A stretch of DNA of 64,000 nucleotides from Epsilonproteobacteria bacterium (ex Lamellibrachia satsuma). GTDB taxonomy: Bacteria; Campylobacterota; Campylobacteria; Campylobacterales; Sulfurovaceae. Positions within the stretch are counted from its first letter, which is position 1; each line of letters starts with the position of its first letter. The notes below the pieces were generated by a model. The model did not search any database. It had not been told where the DNA came from and was given only the letters and a program-made list of their open reading frames with translations. The DNA lies in assembly GCA_003934925.1 (NCBI GenBank), contig JQIX01000014.1:1-64000 (forward strand), given 5' to 3'. The position numbers and the translations under genes are program-made. Below, in pieces: positions 44,912 through 53,256 of the stretch.

Positions 44912-46102
44912 CTACTCCGCCTCTACATCTATAATCTCATCAACTTTATTAAGCCCTATTTGACTACTTTTATAATGATTGATACTTAGGTACTTGTTTA
45001 TTGTGTTCGGGTCTTTATGCCCCAATATACCGCTTAGGGTGATAGCTTCTACCTGCTGTTCTGCTAAGGCACTTACTAAAATGTTTCTCATGTAGTGCAT
45101 AGAGAGAGTATCAAGCTCCAGGAACTTTTTGAGCTGCCGCATCTGCCTGTCTATGTTGATGATCTTCTTACCAGTGATCGGACTCTTGAAAACTAAGCCT
45201 TTTCTATCGTCCTTGATCTCCTGTAGTGGTTCGATGATGTAGGGCGGTAACTGGTACTTTTGTTGATCGTCCGTTTTGGTATCTTCTATCCAATAGTAGT
45301 TATGTGTAAAGTCTATGTTCTCCCATTTGAGAGAGAGTATCTCTCCCTTACGCCTACCAGTGAAGCCAAAGAGAAATAAAGCCTTGTAGTATGGGTTATC
45401 ATGATAATAGGCGTTAATCCCTGCATAAACCTTTTTAAAGAGGTCTGTAGCGTTGGTGACTATCTTCTTTTGGCTTGGAACTTTTACTGTAATGCCTAAA
45501 GTAGGATTATCTCTAATTATTTTATTTTTCACTGCAAAGTTAAACATAGGTTTTAACACTTCAATAATAGTCTTTTGGGTTCTAGGCTTTAATCCCTGTT
45601 TGTGCATCTCTCTAAGTATTTTCTCGATGTGCATCTCTTTAATGCTATCTAAACTTCTATGACCTATTTTATTTTTATCAAATATCTTTTGCCTTTTCTG
45701 TTCCTCTTCTGTAGGTCTTCGAGTGACTTTTTTTGGTTTTTTATTTTCTTCTTTGTATGTTCCTAAATATCTGTTATAGATATTTTTCTTGGTATCACAC
45801 CAGTCTGTATCTTTTAGGCTCTCAAAGTAAAGTTTAGAGAGTGCATCAAGCTTTATGGTCTTAGTGGGGGTGTACCCCTCTTCTACCTCTTGCTTGTATG
45901 CAGCTGCTTTGAGGTTTGCACTTCTATCTGTGAGATTGTCTTTTTTACTGTAGCCTAATATCTTCTTATGTAGTTTTCCATCTATCTTAGCCCATAAAAG
46001 GTATTTAAATCCATTCTTCTCATGTGATTTAATGCTCTTGTATAGATTAGGATATTTTGTCGGTTTAAAGTCTTGTAGGTTAATAGCCATCTTTAAGATC
46101 AT
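44912..46102 (-). CDS. int: Tyrosine-type site-specific integrase
   Basis: A recombinase of 396 residues (or 392 from the ATG at 46090; the earlier ATG at 46102 has AAAGG directly against it). The N-terminal part is an arm-binding domain, then a core-binding SAM-like region. The catalytic residues are seen as Arg in FTGRRKGEILSLKWENIDF, H-x-x-R in MHYMRNILVSALAEQ, GH in LGHKDPNTINKYL, and the nucleophile Tyr in NKYLS. It lies beside the right att repeat, reading inward, as in tRNA-integrated elements, and would integrate and excise the element at tRNA-Leu. Confidence 0.93.
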   Translation of the reverse strand: MILKMAINLQDFKPTKYPNLYKSIKSHEKNGFKYLLWAKIDGKLHKKILGYSKKDNLTDRSANLKAAAYKQEVEEGYTPTKTIKLDALSKLYFESLKDTDWCDTKKNIYNRYLGTYKEENKKPKKVTRRPTEEEQKRQKIFDKNKIGHRSLDSIKEMHIEKILREMHKQGLKPRTQKTIIEVLKPMFNFAVKNKIIRDNPTLGITVKVPSQKKIVTNATDLFKKVYAGINAYYHDNPYYKALFLFGFTGRRKGEILSLKWENIDFTHNYYWIEDTKTDDQQKYQLPPYIIEPLQEIKDDRKGLVFKSPITGKKIINIDRQMRQLKKFLELDTLSMHYMRNILVSALAEQQVEAITLSGILGHKDPNTINKYLSINHYKSSQIGLNKVDEIIDVEAE

Positions 46103-46112
46103 CCTTTCAAAG

Positions 46113-46141
46113 CGGATGTTTAGGAAAGTCCTCTCATCCGT
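46113..46141 (+). repeat. tRNA-Leu-like scar next to the integrase start
   Basis: GCGGATGT (46113-46120) matches the first 8 bases of tRNA-Leu(TAG), and AGTCCTCTCATCCG (46128-46141) matches 14 bases of its 3' part. The two can pair (GCGGATG with CATCCG). This looks like a collapsed tRNA copy or a secondary attachment site between the integrase and the true right end. Confidence 0.5.
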
Positions 46142-46143
46142 GG

Positions 46144-46165
46144 GGGATACTATGGGGGATACCTC
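46144..46165 (+). repeat. Right arm-type GGGGATAC double repeat
   Basis: Same 22-base unit as 40924-40945 with two changes, in the same orientation. It lies between the integrase start and attR. Confidence 0.5.
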
Positions 46166-46271
46166 CCTATGGAATTATTATACATTCAAAAGAATTTAAA
46201 AGAGATTAGTTCACGCTATACAAGGGGCTATTGGCTATAATAAGAATTATGAAAAATGATAGGATATTTGC

Positions 46272-46298
46272 TTCGAGTCCTCTCATCCGCACCATCTA
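46272..46298 (+). repeat. attR, 27-bp direct repeat
   Basis: Identical to 40853-40879 (3' end of tRNA-Leu plus TCTA). It marks the right end of the element; chromosomal sequence resumes after it. Confidence 0.9.
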
Positions 46299-46379
46299 TA
46301 TTTAAATCACGTAAATCTCCAACTTTTTGATATTTATAGTATAATTGTATTATCAAATAAAAAATTTAGAGGATCTGTC

Positions 46380-46793
46380 ATGGATAAAAATTTAATTGTC
46401 TTTATTGTAATAGGTGCAGGATTTCTTTATTTTATTACTAATTTTGTTGGGGATCTTCAGCAAGAAGATGACAGATATAAAAATAGGGAATATCAGCAAG
46501 CACATCAATTTGATCAGTATAAAAGTGTAGATAGTATAGGACGAGAAATTTTAGATCTTACAGGGGCTGATGCCAAAACACAAATATCTGCATGGAATAA
46601 AAGTAAATTGAAAAAAGAGTTTATTGAACTTTTCCCGGATTTTGCAGAGTTAAAGCGTTTTGTAAAAGAGAGAACCAGGGGAGATATTCTGCAAGCAAAG
46701 CTATTAAAAACAATTGATCATGCTGAAAGTGAATATTTTGCTGGAAGAGCGAGTGCAGAAGATGCCAAGCGGATGCTCAGCACCTTAAAATAA
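46380..46793 (+). CDS. Single-span membrane protein of unknown function
   Basis: A 137-residue protein with one N-terminal membrane helix (LIVFIVIGAGFLYFITNFVG, residues 5-24) and a charged helical soluble part, with LFPDFAELKRFVKERTRGD in the middle and RASAEDAKRMLSTL at the end. It lies just outside the right end of the element, so it is probably chromosomal. AGAGGAT precedes the start. No family recognised. It converges with the OmpA-family gene, 5 bases apart. Confidence 0.6.
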   Translation: MDKNLIVFIVIGAGFLYFITNFVGDLQQEDDRYKNREYQQAHQFDQYKSVDSIGREILDLTGADAKTQISAWNKSKLKKEFIELFPDFAELKRFVKERTRGDILQAKLLKTIDHAESEYFAGRASAEDAKRMLSTLK

Positions 46794-46798
46794 TCATG

Positions 46799-47515
46799 TT
46801 AACGGCAAGGATTCGTCATCTGATTTGCATTGCCATAAAGATAAACTTCTACACGTCTGTTGAGTGCTCTGTTTACGCTACTGTCATTTGGTGCAATAGG
46901 TTTATTGTATGAGCATCCTTTGATCTTAGGATATCCATTAACTGCAAGAATATTTGCTACAGTACGTGCTCTTCTTTCTGAAAGGTTCTGGTTATACTCA
47001 TAGCTTCCAACATTGTCTGTAAATCCTGCTACACCTACAACGGTTTGAGGATAGTTTTGCAATAACCTTGCTATTTTTCCTACTTTGTATCGTGCACTTG
47101 AACGGAGTTGTGACGAACCAAACGGGAACATCATACGATCTCTGAACATGATCTTAACATAGTTTGGATGTTTAGATACAATAATATCTCTATTAGGATC
47201 TAATGCTGCCAGTGGATCATTGTTTACACCAGTTCCCAGTGCACGGGCTATTTCATTGGCTTGTTGATCCATACTATATCCAATAGCACCACCTACCGCT
47301 GCTCCTAATAAGCCGCCTATTAGTGCTCTTTGGCCTTTATGGTGTCCTTTGGTGTTATATCCTATCAGTGCACCGGCTACAGCACCTGTAGCTGCACCTG
47401 TTTTTGTTCGATCATAACTGGTGTCTTGAACAAGGCCAGGCTGATTATAGCAACCAGCAAGTATAAAAGCAGCTACCGTGGAGGCAAGTACAGGTTTAAG
47501 TAATTTGATTTTCAT
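46799..47515 (-). CDS. OmpA-family lipoprotein with glycine-zipper domain
   Basis: A 238-residue envelope protein from the ATG at 47515, preceded by AAAGGAAG. It has a lipoprotein signal peptide (FILAGC, Cys at residue 21), a glycine-zipper segment (TGAVAGALIGYNTKGHHKGQ … GGLLGAAVGGAIGY, about 42-90), and a C-terminal OmpA peptidoglycan-binding domain (VVGVAGFTDNVGSYEYNQNL followed by LSERRARTVANIL and NRRVEVYL). It would anchor the outer membrane to peptidoglycan. The zipper is closely repeated in the small gene next door. Confidence 0.85.
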   Translation of the reverse strand: MKIKLLKPVLASTVAAFILAGCYNQPGLVQDTSYDRTKTGAATGAVAGALIGYNTKGHHKGQRALIGGLLGAAVGGAIGYSMDQQANEIARALGTGVNNDPLAALDPNRDIIVSKHPNYVKIMFRDRMMFPFGSSQLRSSARYKVGKIARLLQNYPQTVVGVAGFTDNVGSYEYNQNLSERRARTVANILAVNGYPKIKGCSYNKPIAPNDSSVNRALNRRVEVYLYGNANQMTNPCR

Positions 47516-47556
47516 TTTTACTTCCTTTTGATTTATTTTATAATTTTTGATGGAGA

Positions 47557-47835
47557 CTATTGCCATCCACCTGTTTCTTGCGGTTCAGGATTCTGCTCAT
47601 CTATAGCATTGCCTATCGCTGCTCCTGCTGCCGCACCAACTAGACCGCCTATGACAGCACGCTCCCCTTTATTATGCCCTTTGGTATTATAGCCTATAAC
47701 AGAACCAGCTACAGCACCTGTTACAGCACCTGTCTGTGTCGCATTGCTAGGCATTGCTTCTTGACCTGTACATCCACTTAACAAGGCAATACTTGCAGTT
47801 GAAGCAAGTATGATTCCAACAAAATTCTTTTTCAT
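47557..47835 (-). CDS. Small glycine-zipper lipoprotein
   Basis: A 92-residue lipoprotein (LLSGC, Cys at residue 22) with a glycine-zipper region (TGAVAGSVIGYNTKGHNKGE, then GGLVGAAAGAAIG) nearly the same as that in the adjacent OmpA-family gene but lacking the OmpA domain. The two are evidently a tandem duplication with loss or gain of the OmpA part. Role unknown; glycine-zipper lipoproteins are thought to act in envelope integrity. It is 41 bases upstream of the OmpA-family gene on the same strand. Confidence 0.75.
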   Translation of the reverse strand: MKKNFVGIILASTASIALLSGCTGQEAMPSNATQTGAVTGAVAGSVIGYNTKGHNKGERAVIGGLVGAAAGAAIGNAIDEQNPEPQETGGWQ

Positions 47836-47897
47836 TTTTGACTCCTTTTATATATTTATATATTGTGATTATAGCACAAAAAAGTGTCAGAATTGTG

Positions 47898-49085
47898 TTA
47901 AGATTTTACAGATCTTATCTTTTCATGCCACTGCCATAAGGTTTTTTCAAATCCAATTTTTTTTGTTTGATAAAAGTGTAAAGGTTTGGATAGATAAGAC
48001 TGTTCTACCCATCCTCCAAAATCATGCGGATATAGATAGGATTTTACATGGGTCTTTATGTGGGAAGGAATAGGGTAGATTTCACCAGATTTGATAGCTC
48101 CCAAGGCTGTATTGATAGCTAAATAGGCACTGTTTGATTTTGGAGAAGAGGCAAGATAGATCACCAGCTGGGAGAGTGATATTCTGGCTTCCGGGTAACC
48201 GATATGTTTGACTATATTCAGGGTAGAACTTGCCAGGTTGAGGGCAGGGGGATTGGCATTACCTATATCTTCACTTGCCAAAATAGCCAAACGCCTGGCT
48301 ATAAACTCAGCAGGTTCTCCTCCATCAATGAGTCTGGCAAGATAGTAGATGGCAGCATCTATATCGCTCCCCCGGATACTTTTGATCATGGCAGACGTAA
48401 GCTCATAATGACTTTCACTCTCAGAGCTGCCTGCCTGCATGGCATGAGGCCGTATTTGCTTTAGTGTAGCAAGTTTAATAGGTGTTTGTATGATACGGCT
48501 GCTTTCCAACAGGTTTAACATAGCCCTCACATCACCTCCACTGGAGAATACAAGGTATTCTGCTGCATCATCTTCGATGGAAATATCTTCAATTTTGATG
48601 ATCTTTTGAAGATATTTGTACATTTTGTCCTGGCTCAACGCTGTAAGTTCAAAAAGATGTGAACGTGAGCGCATGGCAGCGGTCAAAGAGTAGTAAGGAT
48701 TTTCCGTAGAGGCACCTATGACAAGGGCAGCATTGTTTTCCATAAAAGGAAGGAGTACTTCTTGTTGGTTTTTACTGAGTCTATGGACCTCATCTATGAA
48801 GATAAGTGGTTTCTGTAAAGCGTTGGTATACTCTTTAAATATTTTACGCAGATCTTCTATTTTGAGGGTAGTGGCATTCATTTCATAAAAAGGCCTGTCC
48901 AGTTGTGTGGCGATCACTCTGGCAAGTGTTGTTTTCCCGCATCCTGGGGGTCCATAGAAAAAAGAGTGGGGCAGGGCATTAGCCTCTATAAGCTTTCGCA
49001 AGGGAGCGCTTATTCCTAAAAGATGTGTCTGTCCGATGATCTCATCAAGGTTTTCAGGACGATATTTAAGTGCAAGGTTGATCAA
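47898..49085 (-). CDS. rarA: Replication-associated recombination protein, AAA+ ATPase
   Basis: A 395-residue RarA/MgsA family protein, related to clamp loaders and RuvB, acting at stalled replication forks. Walker A GPPGCGKT is at 45-52, Walker B is FIDEVHRL, and the sensor/arginine-finger stretch is GASTENPYYSLTAAMRSRSH. The C-terminal tetramerisation domain contains SAMIKSIRGSDIDAAIYYLA and EDIGNANP. It begins just after the RluB-like gene stop on the same strand (3 bases apart). Confidence 0.92.
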   Translation of the reverse strand: MINLALKYRPENLDEIIGQTHLLGISAPLRKLIEANALPHSFFYGPPGCGKTTLARVIATQLDRPFYEMNATTLKIEDLRKIFKEYTNALQKPLIFIDEVHRLSKNQQEVLLPFMENNAALVIGASTENPYYSLTAAMRSRSHLFELTALSQDKMYKYLQKIIKIEDISIEDDAAEYLVFSSGGDVRAMLNLLESSRIIQTPIKLATLKQIRPHAMQAGSSESESHYELTSAMIKSIRGSDIDAAIYYLARLIDGGEPAEFIARRLAILASEDIGNANPPALNLASSTLNIVKHIGYPEARISLSQLVIYLASSPKSNSAYLAINTALGAIKSGEIYPIPSHIKTHVKSYLYPHDFGGWVEQSYLSKPLHFYQTKKIGFEKTLWQWHEKIRSVKS

Positions 49086-49088
49086 AAT

Positions 49089-49949
49089 TTAATCTCTTTT
49101 ATTGAACTTTTTTTGTTTAAATTCTTTCTTTTTTCTGTTTTCCTCTTCCTGTTTTTGTGCATTAACTCTGTTTTTGATCTCTGCTTTTTCATTTGCTTTC
49201 CTGCGCTTCATGAATTTATGAACATCATCATACTCTCTTCGTGAAAAGAAGCGTGTTTTGTTGGTGGGAAGGTTGTTCAGTTCTATACCTCCGAAGGCTA
49301 CACGCTTGAGATCAAGTACTTTGGCTTCAAAGTGTCCAAAAAAGCGTCTCAGTTCTCTGTTCTTTCCCTCTGTGATAGTAACACGGAGTTTGGTAAAACT
49401 TTTCCCTTCGGATCTTATTTCAAAATGTGCAAAAGGAGCAAATTCCATACTGTATATCTTACTTTTTTCATGTGCCCCTGCACGTGCATCATCAAGAACC
49501 AATCCCTCTTTCATGGCAGTGATCATCTCTTCTGTGACAGGTTTGTCTATCTTAAGGTTATAAGTACGATCTAAAGCACTCTCCATAATGGCTGTTGCCA
49601 CTTCTGGAGAGTCTGTAAGAAGCAAAAGTCCCTCAGAGGCATAGTCAAGCCTACCTACAGGTACAAAGTGTCTGAATTTGCCTGGCAGTTTATGGTAGAT
49701 CGTTGCACGTCCCCTGTCGTCTTTTTTGGTAACAAGTACGCCTTTTGGTTTGTTGTAAGCAATGATCGTGAGCTCTTTGCTGGGTTTCACCTGCCTGCCT
49801 TTAACATAAATGTGGTCACCTTCTTCTACTTCATAAGCAAAATCTTTCAACACTTTCTTGTTGAGTGTGACCTCTCCCGCTTCTATGAGTTTATCTGCTT
49901 CTCTTCGTGAGTATTTTGTGTTGTGTGAAATATATTTGTTCAATCTCAT
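49089..49949 (-). CDS. rRNA pseudouridine synthase, RluB/RsuA family
   Basis: A 286-residue enzyme that makes a pseudouridine in rRNA. An N-terminal S4 RNA-binding domain (RLNKYISHNTKYSRREADKL) is followed by the catalytic GRLDYASEGLLLLTD motif with the active Asp. GKNRELRRFFGHFEAKVLDL follows. The C-terminal 45 residues are very rich in Lys, Glu and Asn (KRRKANEKAEIKNRVN), an extra tail. Whether it is RluB, RluE or RluF type cannot be told. Confidence 0.88.
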   Translation of the reverse strand: MRLNKYISHNTKYSRREADKLIEAGEVTLNKKVLKDFAYEVEEGDHIYVKGRQVKPSKELTIIAYNKPKGVLVTKKDDRGRATIYHKLPGKFRHFVPVGRLDYASEGLLLLTDSPEVATAIMESALDRTYNLKIDKPVTEEMITAMKEGLVLDDARAGAHEKSKIYSMEFAPFAHFEIRSEGKSFTKLRVTITEGKNRELRRFFGHFEAKVLDLKRVAFGGIELNNLPTNKTRFFSRREYDDVHKFMKRRKANEKAEIKNRVNAQKQEEENRKKKEFKQKKFNKRD

Positions 49950-49986
49950 ATCTTATCCGATCTTTATTTACTTTTGAGCCAAAGGG

Positions 49987-50952
49987 CTACTTTTTAATAC
50001 CTGCATTAATGAGGTCATGAATATGCAATACGCCAAGGATCTTACCTGAATCGTCAGTAAGAGGCAGAAGTTGTATGCGATCATTTTCTATTATTTCGAG
50101 TGCTTCAGAGGCGAGCAGTTCTGTATTATGATGGCTTTTAGGGTTTTTGCAGGCATAATCTATGGCCAACTGGTCCAGACTGAATCCTTTTTTCATCAGT
50201 GCACGCCGAAGGTCTCCATCACTAAGTAGGGCAGTGAGCTTATTGGATTCATCAACGATAAGCACTGTACCAAGCTTTCCTTCACTCATTTTCACAATAG
50301 CGTCTCTAAGTGTTGTTTTTGTATCAATAATAGGTAAAGATTCAGTTCTCATTAGGTCTTTGATCTTGATAAAAAGTTTTTTACCTAAAGAACCTCCGGG
50401 GTGAAAAGAGGCAAAGTCTTCTTTCTTAAAGCCCCTTTCTTTCATAAGTGCTACTGCCAGGGCATCACCTAAAGCCATGGTCAGTGTTGTAGAAGTCGTA
50501 GGTGCTATGTTGAGAGGACAAGCTTCCTTTTCAACAGAGATATCAAGAAAAACATCTGCATAGTGTGCAAGTGAAGAATTTTTATTGCCTGTAAATCCAA
50601 TAAGCGGGATCTCAAAACGTTTGATGTGGGGAAGTATTTTTGTAAGTTCTTCACTCTCGCCACTGCTGCTGATAGCAAGTACGGTATCTTCCTTCCCTAT
50701 CATCCCCAAATCACCATGTAAAGCTTCTGTCGGGTGCAAAAAGAAACTGGATGTTCCCGTACTTGCAAAAGTAGCAGCCATTTTAGCACCTACCAGGCCG
50801 GATTTTCCTACGCCTGTGATGATCAATTTTCCTTTGGTATGCATGATCAATTCAATGGCATCTAAAAAATTCTGATCAAGACGTTCTGCCATTTTATAGA
50901 GAGCATCTGCTTCTATGTGAAATGTTTCTTTTGCAATGTTAATAAGATCCAT
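49987..50952 (-). CDS. KpsF/GutQ-type arabinose-5-phosphate isomerase
   Basis: A 321-residue enzyme that converts ribulose-5-phosphate to arabinose-5-phosphate, the first step toward the KDO sugar of lipopolysaccharide. The SIS sugar-isomerase domain (about 30-165) shows GKLIITGVGKSGLVGAKMAA and SSGESEELTKILP. Two CBS domains follow (about 200-321) with HIHDLINAGI at the end. KdsD is the expected name for this function. It is separate from rnj (157 bases downstream of it on the same strand). Confidence 0.88.
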   Translation of the reverse strand: MDLINIAKETFHIEADALYKMAERLDQNFLDAIELIMHTKGKLIITGVGKSGLVGAKMAATFASTGTSSFFLHPTEALHGDLGMIGKEDTVLAISSSGESEELTKILPHIKRFEIPLIGFTGNKNSSLAHYADVFLDISVEKEACPLNIAPTTSTTLTMALGDALAVALMKERGFKKEDFASFHPGGSLGKKLFIKIKDLMRTESLPIIDTKTTLRDAIVKMSEGKLGTVLIVDESNKLTALLSDGDLRRALMKKGFSLDQLAIDYACKNPKSHHNTELLASEALEIIENDRIQLLPLTDDSGKILGVLHIHDLINAGIKK

Positions 50953-51080
50953 ACGTTACCTTTCATGTTTATTTGCTGTTCAAGTATAAGTGCAAACTTT
51001 CTTCTGAAGCTTTGATCGATGCCTTAAAGCTTCATTCAAATGAAAATGAATTAGATTATAGCATAGTGAAGGTTAGGGGG

Positions 51081-51105
51081 TTAAGACCTCTTTACGAGGC
51101 CTTAA
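51081..51105 (-). terminator. Hairpin after the RNase J gene
   Basis: TTAAG-A-CCTC-TTTAC-GAGG-C-CTTAA forms an interrupted stem 4 bases past the rnj stop on the - strand. No T-run follows, so it is a moderate terminator candidate or a 3' protective hairpin. Confidence 0.45.
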
Positions 51106-51108
51106 TGA

Positions 51109-53256
51109 TTAGACGATGAAAATAGTAGGAATGATAAGCGGATATCTCTTTTTGGTACGAACTACATGTTTTCTGATCGTACTTCTAATTTCATTCTCAA
51201 TAATTCTGTGATCTTTAAGTGCATCGGGCTTCATGTGCAATAGCATAGTTTCAAGAAGCGCTTCTATCTCTTTTGCAAATTTTTTATCATCTTTGTCTGC
51301 AACAAGCCCATGTGTGTATATGATAGGTTTCCCAACTATTTTTTGGTTGCTTTGTGCAATTTGTGCCACTACAGTAATAATACCGTCTTCAGCCAATTTC
51401 TGTCTGTCAAGGACTACATCATTTTCAATGGTCATATTGTTCTGGTTATCAATATATGTTTTACCCGTTTTGACCGTTTTAACCTTTTTCAGGTACTTAG
51501 GAGTGATCTCTACCTGGTCCCCATCACTCATGAGAAGAATATTTCTTTCATCTACACCACAGCTTACTGCTGTTTTGGCATGCTGGGCAATGTGATTGTA
51601 CTCACCGTGTACGGGCAAGAAGAATTTAGGCTGTACCAGTCTTAATATGAGTTTCTGTTCTTCCTGCGCTGCGTGTCCTGAAACGTGGATATCTCCAAAC
51701 TCTTTATAACGGACGGTTACGCCAGCTTTGATAAGCAGATTCATGAGTTTAGAGACAGAAGCTTCATTTCCGGGAATAGCAGAGGCAGAGATGATAACTG
51801 TATCAGATGGCTTAAGTTTGATATGTCTATGCTCATCTGTTGCCATACGGTTCAATGCTGCCATGGTCTCACCCTGAGATCCCGTCGTAACAATGAGTAT
51901 CTCATGGTCTGCATACTTAGGTACTTCATGTACCTCGATGAAGTGTTTATCATCGATATCTACATATCCCAGGGCTCTGGTTGTTTCAACATTCCGTTCC
52001 ATAGAACGACCAATGACACAGATCTTTCTACCTGCTTTAACACCTCTTTCCATGGCTTGGTAGATACGGTGCACATTTGAAGAGAAAGTAGACATGATTA
52101 CTCTTCCTTTTGCAAGGCTAAAGAGTGTATCGAACGTTTTACCTACAACTGCTTCACTCTTTGTAAATCCCTGGTTGTGGGAGTTTGTAGAGTCAGAGAA
52201 GAGACAAAGTACACCTTTGGCTCCATAATGTGCAAAGCGCTGCAAGTCTGTTGTATAGCCATCAATAGGTGTATGGTCTATCTTGAAGTCAGCAGTATGG
52301 ACAAGTGTGCCTGCAGGTGTCTCTATGGCAAGGGAACATGCATCAATGATAGAGTGGGTCATATGCATGAATTCTACTTTAAATTCGCCGATATCATACT
52401 GTTTTCGTTTAGTGATAAAGTTAAAGTATTTTGTATCTGCCTTAAGTCCATGCTCATTGAATTTGTTCTCTATCATCGCAAGGGCAAGCGGTGTAGCATA
52501 GATAGGGAATTTCAACTCTTTAAAGAGGTAGGGCATAGCACCGATATGGTCTTCATGGCCATGGGTAATGACGATCGCTTTGATCTTGTTCTTGATCGCA
52601 TGCAGGTACGAGAAATCAGGTACGAGAATATCAACACCATGCATGGTCTCATCCGGGAAACTCATTCCTACATCAATGATTATGGCAGAGTTTTCTGTCT
52701 CAAGTACAGCCATATTCCCACCGATTTCGCCAAGACCGCCCAGCGGAGTGAATCTTACTTTCCCTTTGCTGGCTATATCTATCTGCTTCCAAGGATGCAT
52801 TCTTGCCTCTTGAACACGGTTGTTCTCATTGATAGAAGTTCTCATCTCATCACTTACAGTAGTAACGTTTTTTCTTTTGCCTCTACCCTTTCCTCCTCCG
52901 CTGCGGTTTGGATTGTTAGGTTTGCCGCCCGGTTTTTGATTAGGGTTCGGTTTTCTGTTTTGGTTAGGATTGCGGTTGGCATTTCTATTTTGGTTAGTAT
53001 TCTGGCCTTTAGGATTCTGCCCATCATTTTGGTTTTTGTTTGGGTTATGTTTCCTGTTTTGATTGCTTCTGTTAGGGTTGCTGTTGTCTGCTTTATTGCC
53101 CTCTTGCCTGTTTCTGCTCTGTGTATTGGCTTCTTGAGATTTTCTGTTTGGGTTTGGCGTATTATTATTTTGTCTATGAGGGTTGGGTCTTCTGTCTCTC
53201 TGCGGCTTTCGCCCTTGATTTTGAGAGTTTTCGTTGTTTTGATCGTTGTTTTCCAT
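51109..53256 (-). CDS. rnj: Ribonuclease J with long disordered N-terminus
   Basis: A 715-residue metallo-beta-lactamase/beta-CASP ribonuclease, the main mRNA-degrading enzyme of Campylobacterota. The metal-binding HGHEDHIG is at 232-239, and further motifs SDSTNSHNQGFTKSE and VSGHAAQEEQKLIL are present. The first 130 or so residues are an extraordinarily Asn/Gln/Pro/Arg-rich low-complexity region (NRNANRNPNQNRKPNPNQ), as in Helicobacter RNase J, where the N-terminus is important for activity. The start (GGAT upstream of ATG 53256) lies inside the rsmA gene: 83 bases overlap. The rsmA–rnj order is conserved in the phylum. Confidence 0.93.
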   Translation of the reverse strand: MENNDQNNENSQNQGRKPQRDRRPNPHRQNNNTPNPNRKSQEANTQSRNRQEGNKADNSNPNRSNQNRKHNPNKNQNDGQNPKGQNTNQNRNANRNPNQNRKPNPNQKPGGKPNNPNRSGGGKGRGKRKNVTTVSDEMRTSINENNRVQEARMHPWKQIDIASKGKVRFTPLGGLGEIGGNMAVLETENSAIIIDVGMSFPDETMHGVDILVPDFSYLHAIKNKIKAIVITHGHEDHIGAMPYLFKELKFPIYATPLALAMIENKFNEHGLKADTKYFNFITKRKQYDIGEFKVEFMHMTHSIIDACSLAIETPAGTLVHTADFKIDHTPIDGYTTDLQRFAHYGAKGVLCLFSDSTNSHNQGFTKSEAVVGKTFDTLFSLAKGRVIMSTFSSNVHRIYQAMERGVKAGRKICVIGRSMERNVETTRALGYVDIDDKHFIEVHEVPKYADHEILIVTTGSQGETMAALNRMATDEHRHIKLKPSDTVIISASAIPGNEASVSKLMNLLIKAGVTVRYKEFGDIHVSGHAAQEEQKLILRLVQPKFFLPVHGEYNHIAQHAKTAVSCGVDERNILLMSDGDQVEITPKYLKKVKTVKTGKTYIDNQNNMTIENDVVLDRQKLAEDGIITVVAQIAQSNQKIVGKPIIYTHGLVADKDDKKFAKEIEALLETMLLHMKPDALKDHRIIENEIRSTIRKHVVRTKKRYPLIIPTIFIV

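Larger units (their letters stand above)
40853..46298. mobile_element. Integrative element in tRNA-Leu, about 5.4 kb
   Basis: The element runs from the 3' end of tRNA-Leu(TAG) to a duplicate of that end. The 27-bp direct repeat (TTCGAGTCC…ACCATCTA) is at 40853-40879 and 46272-46298. Next to the right repeat is a tyrosine integrase, and the rest carries an AlpA-like regulator and a tight leftward operon of mostly unknown genes, plus two small membrane proteins. There are no capsid, tail, conjugation or known defence genes. The base composition is visibly richer in A/T than that of the flanks. The boundaries are seen directly; calling it a satellite or integrative plasmid is inference. Confidence 0.88.
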
